From NCBI RefSeq assembly GCF_026914265.1, contig NC_069130.1:2046001-2110000 (forward strand): a DNA stretch of 64,000 bases, written 5' to 3'. Shown piece after piece: positions 12,371 through 34,800 of this stretch (position 1 is the first letter of the stretch; the number at the start of each line of letters is the position of its first letter). A program made the translations under genes and the position numbers. The stretch comes from Mya arenaria. Lineage: Eukaryota > Mollusca > Bivalvia > Myida > Myidae. Below the pieces are notes generated by a model. That model worked only from the letters and a program-made list of their open reading frames with translations. It did not search any database and was not told where the DNA came from.

Positions 12371-12895
12371 TTAAAGGGGCACAATATAGGTCGATGAAAA
12401 CCATTATTTTTTTAAATTTAGTGCATTATTTAAGGATTAAAATTCGACATGTTGCATTTTATTTGGGTATGGTATGCAATGGGGCTGTTCAAAATGGGTG
12501 GAGTCCGAAATCATGAAATTATCTACATAAAAATCAATCAAATTATCGTTGCTTATTTTGTTTTAACTGCTTTACTGCATATTACAGTTGTGCATGTTGC
12601 CAATATTTTTACTACGATTTCATTGAAAAAAAATAGTTTCGTAGTAAATATGCCCCGCCCCTTGGTATTATTGAGCCCAATGGCAGGACAGAAGTATCGA
12701 ACAAACGCACGCGATATCGATGGGAAATGCCATTGCACTTTATACAGAAATAAAGTGCAATTGATAAACAACAACCATCGTTAAGGAATGAAGTGTGAAT
12801 GTAAATATTATGTGGAACTCGTTTGAATTTAATGATAAACACAAAAAAGCACATCATGTTAGAAAAAATCTATGAGAGAATTTTTGGCCCCTTTA
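12371..12895. mobile_element. Probable fold-back MITE (AAAGGGGCAC ends)
   Basis: The left end TTAAAGGGGCACAATATAGG is matched by the inverse of the right end (TTTTTGGCCCCTTTAC). The left flank is TTAA; the right is TTAC, so the target duplication is decayed or absent. The overlapping frames on both strands are non-coding. Confidence 0.5.
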
Positions 12896-13244
12896 CATTT
12901 GGGGATTTTTGGCCACGAATGGATTATATGTAACTAAAAAACCTATTGATAAAAGCTTTTCTTGCATAAGGTGAGTTTTCGGTCATATGATCAGCGTACT
13001 CTGCACAACAAGAGTACCGATAATGAAATGGTAAGGGCCTCATGTAAGATGAGTCACGCGCAACAATGCGCCACTTCTGATTTCTTTTCGTGTATGGTTT
13101 ATGAAAGTACATCATGGTATTATAATAAAGTGAAATCAAATATATAAGTATGCAAGAGTTTTTATCAAAAATTTAAAATAAGTTAACATAAAAACGCCGC
13201 TATTTTCAGAGGAACTATTTGACGTTAATAGTGATCTAAAATTA

Positions 13245-13454
13245 CTACGCTTCATTCGTTAGCAAACAACGTCGCATGCGCTTTTTGTTGAAATGTATAA
13301 TACTGCGTTTTCTACGGCATTTATCCACAATTCGATATTTTAGGTATGCGAGAACATCAATCATGTTTTCTGTCAGGATCGCTGGTTGTAGCTCCGTGAG
13401 CGGTATTGCTGGCACCAAACCCTCGGCCACATGCGGACAGACCTTGATAAACTC
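13245..13454 (-). other. Isolated open frame of unknown origin
   Basis: The minus-strand frame reads EFIKVCPHVAEGLVPAIPLT and then ELQPAILTENMIDVLAYLKY before becoming basic. The composition is more protein-like than neighbouring frames, but there is a stop just upstream, no strong ATG, and no recognised domain. It could be a decayed exon, or a first exon of something divergent from PSMC2. Confidence 0.2.
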
Positions 13455-14196
13455 ACATCAGGGATCTTGTCTGGGTGAAAGTTTCAAAGACTATAGCCTA
13501 TTTGACACACACATTTCCTCTCGATCTGGTTATAACTTTTTTTCAAGATTTACAATATGGGTCCCAAATAACAGTCCCATAATCATTAATGGACATATAT
13601 AACTAGGGCTGTATTTATTTGCTGATTGTCTAAACTCCTCTGGACAATGCCTGAAGTTTCTTCTTAGAAGTAACATATAGTTGAACTGATTTGCGTTTTT
13701 AGTTATCAAAGTAAAAATATATGAGTTGACCATGTCAAATCCGCAGGTGTCCGGTTTTCATAGTGTAATATTAGTCCATACAACGTGTAAAAATGTGTGT
13801 TTATATTATTGACACTCAACAAAGTACTTTTTTGGCATTCCTCATTCGCCATTCCAAAGTTAAGTTCATGAAGGTCATTCTGGAGGATATATCATAATAT
13901 TTCTAATTCCTAACTTTCTGATATAGCAAGAAATCGTCATTTCGTATATATGGCACAGAAAAGTAGTGGGCTCTACCCTGGATCGATTGTAATAGTCCCG
14001 GCTTTTCCGATAATAGGTCCTGGGTCCCGGCAGATATACTCCGTTTTGACTTTTGGTGGGGACGTTTTGACCGTAGGACGTATTAACCTGGGGACGTTTT
14101 GACCTGCAACCCTCCATGCAATTCGTGAAATAAATTTACAGTACCTTGTCGGCAAAAAAATCAACAAAAGCATTTTTTCACACTATAAACTTCAAA
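13455..14196 (+). promoter_or_regulatory. PSMC2 upstream and promoter region
   Basis: This interval precedes the PSMC2 start codon, which sits in the context TCAAAATGCC. It should hold the core promoter and 5' UTR. A GGGGACGTTTTGACC phrase occurs twice (about 14055-14105). No TATA box or transcription start could be assigned. Confidence 0.3.
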
Positions 14197-24114
<9,918 letters not shown>

Positions 24115-25346
24115 TGGATATATAACGTTGAATTTCATATTTTTGTGTCGTTTCATAACATGGATTCCATGAGTTATTCATTTACTTTTGTTGGTGCAAC
24201 ATATATGGATTTATGAATTATTATGTGTTACTTTATTGTCGAAGAAGCGCTTGTCATGAAATAATGATAAATTTAATATAAAACTTAAAATGTGAAATGT
24301 GCAAAATGAATATTCATGAGTCATTGCTTTCTTCGATAACAAAACAAATGCTTTACTAGAATTTATGACATGAATGTACAAGAGAGGCCATACCAAACTG
24401 ATTATTTGTTATGTACAGTCATCGAAATTAGATTTTCAATGAACAAGCCCGAATTCATATACTATGGTTTGGCAGCTAATATTTAAAACAAGACCTGCCA
24501 TATAAAATTCAGAATTTTAGCAAGCCTGGAAGACATTATACCAGAGCAGGCTTGCATGGGGTTAATTTGGACCTCTGTAAGAATTGGGTTTTAATTTCAA
24601 AACCAGCAGGAAAAAAATAAATAAAAAGGCATTGAAAAGAACAAGTATTATTCTGCTTACACCATTTTGCCTTGTGTTCACCCTCACACAACTAATGAAA
24701 GCATTATATACTACATTTACATGTCCATACATCAAGTAAATTGAATCTCTCCCTGTTTATGATATAGTTCCTGACTATGTTATTTTAATTATTAAGCTCA
24801 AGAAAATCCATATGACTGCTTCATTTAGATCCTAGTTATAACATACATATAGTACTTAACTTTCACCATGTTAATGCATGAATAGGGATCTGTTATTGTC
24901 TGTGTTCCTGGTCTGTCCCATGTGTTATCATCCAAAATAACTTCATCTTGTCCTATTACCTGAAGACAGTTGGCTTGATTAGATTAAAAAATATAAAACA
25001 TAATTGTTAAAGATTAATGCAATGTAATTGTTTGAAATTGATCAAGTTGGAAATGTTCTCTTATATAAAATAAGGCAAAGCCAAACATTTAAACTAAATT
25101 TTTGATTGCGTTAACATTTTAATGCTAATTTTCCATGATGAAAAATGGATGCGTTTGTGTTCACTGTCTTGCTACAGTTCAATAAGAACACTGGTTCCAT
25201 TTAAATGGACGTGAATGTAATAAGTTTGAATAATTCAGAATGAGTATCTCATTACAGTATAACTATGTCCTTAAACCTCACTTATTTATGTGCTGTTGTC
25301 AAATACCGTATGATGCATCTGATGTTTATCTTTCAATGAAAATAAA
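24115..25346 (+). other. PSMC2 3' UTR candidate with AATAAA
   Basis: The best cleavage signal is AATAAA at 25341-25346 in the context TGAAAATAAATATTTC. An earlier AATAAA lies inside an A-rich run near 24617. No exon or other gene is seen between the stop codon and these sites. Confidence 0.4.
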
Positions 25347-25546
25347 TATTTCAATACAATATAACCCGAGTGTTTAAACCTTGAAAGATGAGCCCTTTGT
25401 ATAAACACCTGTGGATATTGGTATCTGCCTTGCATTTAAGTTCTTCATTGTTTACCAGTATAGGTTTGGTTTCGAAAGTTTGAATACCATGCCATTGTGC
25501 GTCATTACTTAAAAAAAATCTGCAATTTATGGCCTTGTTTTGATCA

Positions 25547-25807
25547 GGGGCTATGAATTACGAACAGTCTCAAGTCTTGAGTTCAGACTTAAGTGGGAGA
25601 ACTGCAAACCTTCCTTTCATTATAACAGTCTTTCTTGTTGAGTAATGATGATGAAATATGCTGAATTTCATTACTATTCGATATTTTACTAGTATTCATA
25701 ACTATTTTTGTAAAACGAATGGAATAAATATGATTCTTTGTAATTTAATAAAAGGGCTTTCCTGAGTCAGGACTTGGACTTGAGACTTTTCGTAAACATA
25801 ACCCTGG
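25547..25807. repeat. Fold-back repeat
   Basis: The left arm (ATTACGAACAGTCTCAAGTC) is the imperfect inverse of the right arm (GACTTGAGACTTTTCGTAAAC). It lies downstream of PSMC2 with no coding content. Confidence 0.5.
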
Positions 25808-27071
25808 GAACCCCTGGGAACCGTTTTAACAATAATTCTTGGTGCAGTTATGTACCAAGGCGAGATTTTCAATGCACTGTAGGTATAGTGCCGCTCCTAG
25901 AAATCGTGATGAAACGGCCCCCAACACCGCGCACTTTGTAATATTTCAAGCGAAATAGTTATTAAAAGCTACAAGTCGGAGTAATATTTGTTGCATTTTG
26001 TTATTTTCTTAAAATCAAATTATTGACGCATTTTAGAAATTTGTAGTAATGAAATAAACGACACGAATCACTTATTTGTTGAAATGAGATCTACTTGGCT
26101 ACTGTTATATAGAGGTAAACTTCAAACGCCAATACAAACAACGAACGTGTTACGTCATAGTAACAGTTGACTAACGTCTCGCAACATACTATCCTAATGA
26201 CACAGTTCCTAAACGCGTTGTTTACGGTGTCAGTAGGGACCGTACATACCTGTACAACCATACTAGGGCGAAATATGACATACACGGTGCTATCCCCCAA
26301 CGAATTGTGTGTGTGCTGGTTATTGCTAGACGATGGGGATGGTGGTGGGGGTGTCAACCGAAATAATCTCAAATATTACTATTAAACACCATTACCCAAA
26401 ATGCCGATCCCTCTAATTTAGCAGTTGTACGTTGTCGACTTCCTGTTTCCCGTTATTTCAAAGAGGCGTTCGATTGAAAAAAAAAGTAATATTTTTTTTA
26501 GATTATGTGCTTTTGGACAAATTCTCTTTGATTGTTTCGATAAGCTTTTAGACTGCATTGAAACGTATAAGAGGATAAGCCAGTCTAGATTAGAGCTTAA
26601 ATACACGAGAACATATTTATGACTCTTTTATTTATTTGTGAAAGAAACTTGGGTTTTAGATTTTGTAAATTTATTGCCTTATTCAATAGTGTTACGCATC
26701 AACGTCCTTCCGTGATGTGTTTATTTTGATTTCTTATTAGTCGTAAGCTTATGAGATACGATTCGGACTAACCGACGCGTATCATGTAAAAAGCGACATC
26801 TAATGAAACAGTCACCATTTTTACGAAATATGATCGACATTCCCTCTTATTTAAAAGCTTGAAAAAAAATATGAAGTGATAAAAAATATTCGGGAAAATC
26901 ACCAAAAAATTGCGAAAATACGCATATTACAGGTTGGCGGTCTATGCTGGTTAACGCTAAGTGTCATCTTATAAGCGGATAGTCTCACAAGTTTACCTGA
27001 GCACACACTATCGATTGCTAAATATAGGTTGATGACTCTATAATTCAAATACCGTACGGTGCTCAAACAAA
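25808..27071. other. Intergenic region upstream of the Ly6-like gene
   Basis: No splice-supported exon was found. The last few hundred bases should contain the promoter and 5' UTR of the gene starting at 27072, but no core element could be assigned. Confidence 0.3.
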
Positions 27072-28648
27072 ATGGATACCTTATATGTAACCGGACTTCT
27101 TATAGGAATTCTACAAGTTTGTAGAGGTAGGAATTGTGGTTTGTTTAACTCATTATGTCTAGTTTAATGTGTACAACTTTAATTAATTATTATCTGGTCC
27201 AGGTAAGCCGGTAACGCGATGTTAAAATTGATTTTCAGTCACATGTATAATGTGGTTAACATATTCACAACTTAACGTCTTAAGCTGATTATTAAAAGTT
27301 AAACTTTACTGTTCACAGTCAGAGACTTTAAATATGGATTTGAAAAACAAAATTTATGCACAAATTGTGATGATTTCTGTCGTCCAATTTCGAGTCTTTA
27401 TTGAACAAAGCTTTAAAATGTGTGTCAATATTACGCATTTCCATTGATTTGGCAATCTTATATAAATTCTAACTTTAACCAAATCGTGACTCGTTTTCTA
27501 AAGGGAATACCTATACTGTAATACTAAACCCTATTTTGACATTATAGTGCGTTTATAATGATCTGAAAATCGAAACAAGTTATATAAACCTATCATATTT
27601 TGAAATACATCTATTTATTGACATTCTTGTCACAATATTAACAACATTTGTTAAAGGTCTTATAGTGCATATATTGATGCACCAATTGTTAATAACAATA
27701 TATATTTATCGTATAAATATGCGTTTAATGACGTAATCATACCTTTAATTGAATAAAAATACAATAATTCCTGTCAAAAATGAAAGAAAATAGATAACCA
27801 GAGGCGAAAAGATGACCGCACAATAGCTTGACCATATGTAACATGTCAGCGTCCGTATGGTCAGTTCGCGGGCTTTGACCTTTATGACGGTTTTTTTATT
27901 AAGTGTGGAAAATGGCAATATACTAATGGGGAGGGGAGAGAATTGCTTTTTCTATGGTCATTTTTATCAAGAATAGAGAGTCCTGTATTTTTTAATGTTC
28001 AGCCGTCCAGTGGTACTTTTGAAAAACTGTCTTAGGTTCAAAAACATCTCTACGTATCATGTTAAAACTACCCCCAGTTCTTAGAGGTGCTTTGGAGACA
28101 CTTCGACCAACTCAAATAAGGATAACTATCGTTTAATAGTACTTGCAGGTTTATAGTTCTCAAGTAATAACAATGTACTATACTCCGGTCACTTCAATGC
28201 CAAAATAATTGTACGTGGACGGAATTTTACTATTATTGTTTATATGGCAAACACCTCAGGGAAAAGAAGAATCCCGTTTGGAACGTCTATTATTTTAGAC
28301 AATCCGGTCACTCAACTCATTTCATTCATTGATTCTTCATCCTAGTCGTCAACATGTGTCACACTCGATAAAATGCCGGATCGATTTCACATGTACTAGA
28401 CTGTCTATATTTAAATAGAAACTCAGAGTGCATGGCCGTCATTTTCAATAAGGTCAAAAATGGTTTGGTTTGAGTTACTACATGTACCTTTTTTTTTAAA
28501 GCAGGTAGGGTACGTAGGTTTTTTTATCATTTTTTATTAGACTTTATGTAAAAACGTTATTGACGTTTTTGTCATCGTTGAAGAATGGTGTAAAAATAAT
28601 CTCTGTATACAGCTTTATATGTTTTAAACTACATATTAAAACACACAC

Positions 28649-28714
<66 letters not shown>

Positions 28715-28810
28715 CATCATCATCATCATTATCATCATCATCATCACCACCACCACCACCACCTCAACCATCATCATCATCACGATCACCATCACCATCA
28801 CCACCACCAA

Positions 28811-28849
<39 letters not shown>

Positions 28850-31800
28850 CATCATCATCATCATCATGTGTTAGTATATAAATCAATAAAATACGTAGGC
28901 AACTATTATCTAAACAGGATGCAAATACATATATCGTGTAGAACATGTTCTTATCAACTCGAGGGATGAAAGCGAAAAGGTCCTATCTACTTCTTTATTT
29001 AATGTCAGTTAGAACCTTTTCGCATTCACTCCTCGATAATTTACTGCAAAACCAATAAACTATGATTTATGACGAGTACACGTGTACCTATTTGCATGAC
29101 GGCGGAGAGCTAGTTCAATTATATAAATGGAACATTTTCTAGTACCTATTCTTCTTTGTTCAACCGTTTAAAGTGACACTCTTATTCAAAATCAATACAT
29201 ACACATGTATATCAAACATGAATTTTAAGTGATAAACCTTTAACTGCTTACTAAATAATGCAATAATGGAACATATCAATAACTGATAACACGATTGTAA
29301 CCGTGTATTTAATAGCTGAACATTCACAAATATTAAATGATTGGTGAGTGCTTAAAGATTTACAGTGATCAACGATTGTCTCATAAGGTAGAAATACCGT
29401 GTTTTCTGCACTATTACTTCAAATTAAACTCGGTATCCTTGATAAGAACCATTGTTTTCGACATTATTTATTAAGGTAAATGTTATTTGGGAGTAAGAGT
29501 GCATCTTTAAAAATATATAAACGTATAATTATCATTTTATATATATATATATATATAACGACTATATAACTACAGGTTTAAATGTTGTAATAGTGAAAGC
29601 ATGTGTCAGTAGCAGTCAGCAATGCTATTTATGCATATTTTTGGCACGCCTTGACAAATCGTAAAACACCGTGAAGTGTAGCTTTTAAAACATTTGTAAA
29701 GACATTTAATTTGTAAAAGAAATGGAGATAAGTATAAAATGAGTATACATATGAAAGAGCAAAAACTCTAAAGATACCACAAAATATGTTATCTTATGCA
29801 CAGCACGTTTTCTCAATACAATTAATATGTGTATGAAGTTTGAAGTCTATACAACAAAAACATATGAAGTTATGTAGAGAAGTACAAATTAGGTATACAT
29901 TACATCAGTTTGGCAATATCATACACAAAACATGTTATCTTATGCACAGCACTTCTCCTCAATACAATTAATATGTGTATGACGTTTGAATTTAATACAT
30001 CAAAAACATATGAAGTTATGTAGAGAAGGAAAAAATGAGTATACAAAATATCAAAGGGCAATAACTTCATAATACCAGAAAATGTTTATTATGCCCAGCA
30101 CTTCTCCCCAATACAGATAGAAGGAAAACATTGAGAACCGTATTCAAAATATCAATGGCCGATTACCCTAAAAATAACCTACACAATATAATGTTTCCCA
30201 TGCATGTACCACTCCTCAACACAGATAATACTTGAGTTGTATGCAGTTTGAAGTCAATACCTCAAAAACATATGGAGAAAAGTATACCGCTACATGTCCC
30301 GTTGTCCAAAGAAGGACGGACGGACGCGACTAGATGTTTCTTGTAAAGGCTGTATTTACCCATTGCCGTATGCCTAAAATATTCAAGCTATAAAATAAAA
30401 TTAATGGCTGTATACTGCACTAGTCTTGCACTGCCTCGTTTCCCCCGCTATCCCCGGTATACCGCCGGACCTGGAGGCTATGGTTATAATTGACTGGTGC
30501 ATTACTTCTTGTACACAAATCTTGACTTCTTGTATAACAATAAATAAAACCTGACCTTGAACGTTTTGAATATTAAAATAATTTTAAAACGATTTTTTTC
30601 TTTTTCTCTGCCAACTGCCCAGTATACGCTGACCTGCGATTCCCCTCTAGTGTTCCAACTCGGACGTTGTTCTATCATTCAAATTTAACACATGCATCAA
30701 TCGTTCTTTAAATTCAATCCCAAAACTATTTTCTCGTCTTAGTGTACGGCAACCTGAGATGTCTGGAGTGTACCCACTTGGAATGGGAACGGAACCAGCA
30801 GTTCGAGGGCTTCATCAACATTGAACGGATACTCTCGTCTAAGTACAACCCAGGGTGTAAGCAGAGGAACCCCTTCGGGTACGTGTATATCTTGGACTAA
30901 AGTGACACTCTTATTCAAAATCAATACATACATATGTATCACAGACATACATTTGGAGTGATAAACCTTTTAGTACTTACTTAATAATGCATTGATGGAA
31001 AACATTAATTACTGATAAGATCGTAACCATGTATTTAAAAGCTGAATTAGCAAAAATATTTAATGATTGGTGAGTGCTCAAAGATTTACTGTGATTTACT
31101 ATCGTCTCTTAAGGTAGAAATACCTGTACCTTTTTCAAAATTAAACTCGGTATCCTTCATAGGAACCACTGTTTTCGACATTTATTCTTCTTATTTTGGT
31201 ATATTAAAACAACATGACACATAGGTTGGACACTTTGCAAATTGAGATTCAAGTTACAAAACTTGCAGAAATTTCTTTGACCGTAAATCGAACCTTTACT
31301 TCAGAAGTATAAATTTAAAAAGTATTTATAAGAAAAATCGCAGTTGATGCAAACTGTTCGATTTTTAATAAGTATATTAGTCATTCTTTAACACCGTTAA
31401 GGTCTGTAGTCAACAAGATACAAGATACAAGACAATTTATTTCACGTCGGATATCATTCGGAACACCTCGGCCATTTTTTATCGAAAACAACCTCGGATG
31501 TATTTGGACGGTTTACAAACTCAAAAAGTGGAACGTTTAAGTCCGCTGCAAGAAGATCGCGTAGTAATTTTATCTAGCAGTTAGACTTTATGACTTAACT
31601 CTTGGGAATCTTTAATTATGTTTGCAATAAAACACTTCACTGGCAATCAATGAAAAGCTAGATCAATAAACACAACTCTAAAACACTACAATTAATTAAT
31701 GATATAATTCAGAAAAATACGAACTACTTCAACTGATGTACCGGCATACATCCGAGGTTGTTTTCGATAAAAATGGCCGAGGAGTTCCGAATTATTATTA

Positions 31801-34800
31801 TTATTAGACCAGATTTGTTGAGCGCCCTTTTCATAAAAAAAAATACGTTCAAGGGCGCTTTACAATTAAACATGTGACATATCGCAGATATGTGGAAATC
31901 ACCAAAAGTGACATATTTTAACATATTAAACCAATTCAAGTGAAACTCATATGTTGTCAAAAAAAAAAAACACACACACACATAAAGTGTCTAAAAATGC
32001 AATATGCAATAAAATAAGCATAAAAAGTAAAATAAGAATAAGAAATCAACAACATGAAACCAAATATATATATATACATATATATATACAGTTACTGTAG
32101 TTCTGTATCGTAAAAATAAGTAGGGATAAAAACAGCCACAGTTGTTATCTATACGTTGTAGCAAGTTTTGAAAAGTTGTGTTTTGAGAGCTCTTTTGAAT
32201 GAATTAAGTGATGATTCTTTTCTGAGAGTGTCCGGGAGAGAATTCCATAGTTTTGCGGCAGCAACTTTGAAACTCCTATCACCGTAAGAGACCAGTCGAC
32301 ATTTTTGTGGCACAAGGGTGGTTGCTGCACTTGCTGATCTCAGGTTTCTAGTTGGCACGTAAACCTCTACTAAGTCGCTCATGTAAACCGGTGACTGACC
32401 ATGCAAAGTCTTGAAAGTTTGAATGATAATTTTATATTTAATTCTATCTTGTATTTGAAGCCAGTGAAGGTCTTTAAGGATTGGTGTTATGTGTTCAAAA
32501 CGGCTTGTTTTCGTAATGATACGTGCAGCTGTGTTTTGAACAATTTGCAGTTTGTTCGTTGTTGACTTCGGCACGCCATACAAGAGAGCATTGCAATAAT
32601 CTAACCGTGATGTCACAAGCGAGTTTATGAGAATCTTGGTGGCATCAGCGGTCAAATATGGCCGAATGTGACCAATCTGTCGTATCTGACCATAGCATGT
32701 TCGAGTCACCGAATTAACATGCTGGTCCATGTGCATGTTCGAATCAAGCGTAACACCAAGGTTTCGAACAGTTTTTGATGGTTTTATGCTCGTATCGCCA
32801 ATTTCCAGTTCTAGATTTTCAACAAGTTTGGAGTGTTTTTGACTTGAAAAAATAATTAATTCAGTTTTGTCTGCATTCAATTTTAACATGTTTGAATTCA
32901 TCCATGATATGATTTCTTTTAGGCATTGTTCAACTCGCGTGATTGTGACTACCTTTGATGCTTGGTCAGTTGGTTTAAACGAAAGATAGAGTTGGGAGTC
33001 ATCTGCATAAAAATGGTGGTTTAGACGATGGTTTTTACAGATAGACCCGACCGGCTTAGTGTACATCGTGTAGAATTTTGGGCCCAGTACCGATCCTTGA
33101 GGAACACTGAATTTCATAAGGACCGGTTCAGAGAGTTTGCCGTCGATGCATACCGTTTGGTAGCGGTCTGTTAGGTATGATGCGACCCATTGACGAGGTT
33201 TATCTGCAAATCCAAAGTCAGATTCGAGTCTTTGAAGAAGGGTGTTATGGTCAATGGTGTCAAATGGTCTGATTTACATACATTACAACACTATCTCGCA
33301 TAGCTATTTTCCTACTAAGAAATCGTCTACCAACGTCTGCCACGTGAGATTATTAATAAGTTATATATTTTGTAATTATTTACATTTGCAGTGGCGCATA
33401 CGACCCAAATACTCCTAACCAACAGTATCCGAATCAGCAGTATCCGAACCAACAGTATCCGCCAAATACTGGTACTGGTACAAATGGACAGAACTTTATT
33501 CCACCTCAGGGCGTCATGGACACTGTGTGTCCGGTGGCCAGTATACAAATTAACAGGTGTGGGTACCTGTTCGGGAACGCTGTTGTGTATCTTGGAGGAT
33601 CATATAAAGTTGACAGTAAGTTGATTCAATATTGAAATACAATCGGAACTCCTCGTCCATTTTCCAACGAAAACAACCTCAGATTTATGCCGTAACACCA
33701 TTAGGAGTTATTCGTAACTTAGTTAAAATATTGTTAATTAATTATAGTGTTTAACGAGTAAATTGTAATACTAAGTTCAAATTGAATTCCCAGTGAAGGG
33801 TTCCATTTCATAAATAATTAATATTCCTAAGAGTAATGTCCTTAGACTTATTAAACTGCTGAATTGAAATTACTGCGCAATCTACTTGCAACGTTCTTTA
33901 ATGTTAGTAATTCTGACATTGTAAACCGTCCATATACATCCGGTTGTTATAGGCCGGGTTGATGTCGATGGAAAATGGCCGAGGAGTTCCGATTGCAATG
34001 AAATAATGGCGGCGATTTTTACTGATTCGGATTGTCTCGATTGTTATCGCATATGCATTTAGCTCGGTTAAAATGGCGTAATGCGTGTTTGAATCTAGCC
34101 GGAGTATTTACGAATACAATGGAACAGGTGTGCTTAGTTTTGAGGAAAACATAATTGTATTATATTTTTAGGAAAACATAATTGTATTATAAAAACAATC
34201 CAGTATTTTTTTTCTAAAAAACATTATATGCACGACACGTGCGTAAAATTAGACCGTTCAATCACTTTTTTTGTGTGTTGAGAATGGCGTCGTTCATTCG
34301 GGAGCACTCGGTCATTTATATAAAAAACAACATGGGATGTATAAGGACGGTTTACATAGTCAGAAATCGGTACTGTTTAAGTCCGCTGCAAGTAGATCGC
34401 GAAGTGATTTTATTTTGCAGTTTTACTTAATGACTCAACTCTTGGGAATTTTTATTATGTTTGCACTATAACACTTCACTGGCAATCAATTTAAACTTAA
34501 ATCAATAAATACAAGCTAAACACTACATTGAATTATTGATATAATTAAAAAGATAACGAACTACTTATACCGATGTACCGGCATACATCCAAGGTTGTTT
34601 TCGATAAAAATGGCCGAGAAGCTCCGAATGGGCGTCGTTAGCATCTGAAAGTCGAAAAAGGTGCCTTGATATTGTCAAGTTTCAAGTTCCAAAGTTTATT
34701 GGCAAATTGGCATAAAAAAGCCTTAAATGGCCATTAACAAGATAAATATTGCAAAAGCATACTATTAACTATAGAGAATTACGGAATCATAATAAATAGA

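Noticed and set aside
12449-12857. Overlapping frames on both strands
   Set aside because: They fall in the probable AAAGGGGCAC fold-back element and show no protein features.
28544-28946. Long frames of poly-Ile, poly-Met or poly-Asp on both strands
   Set aside because: Translation of the ATT/ATC microsatellite; no gene.
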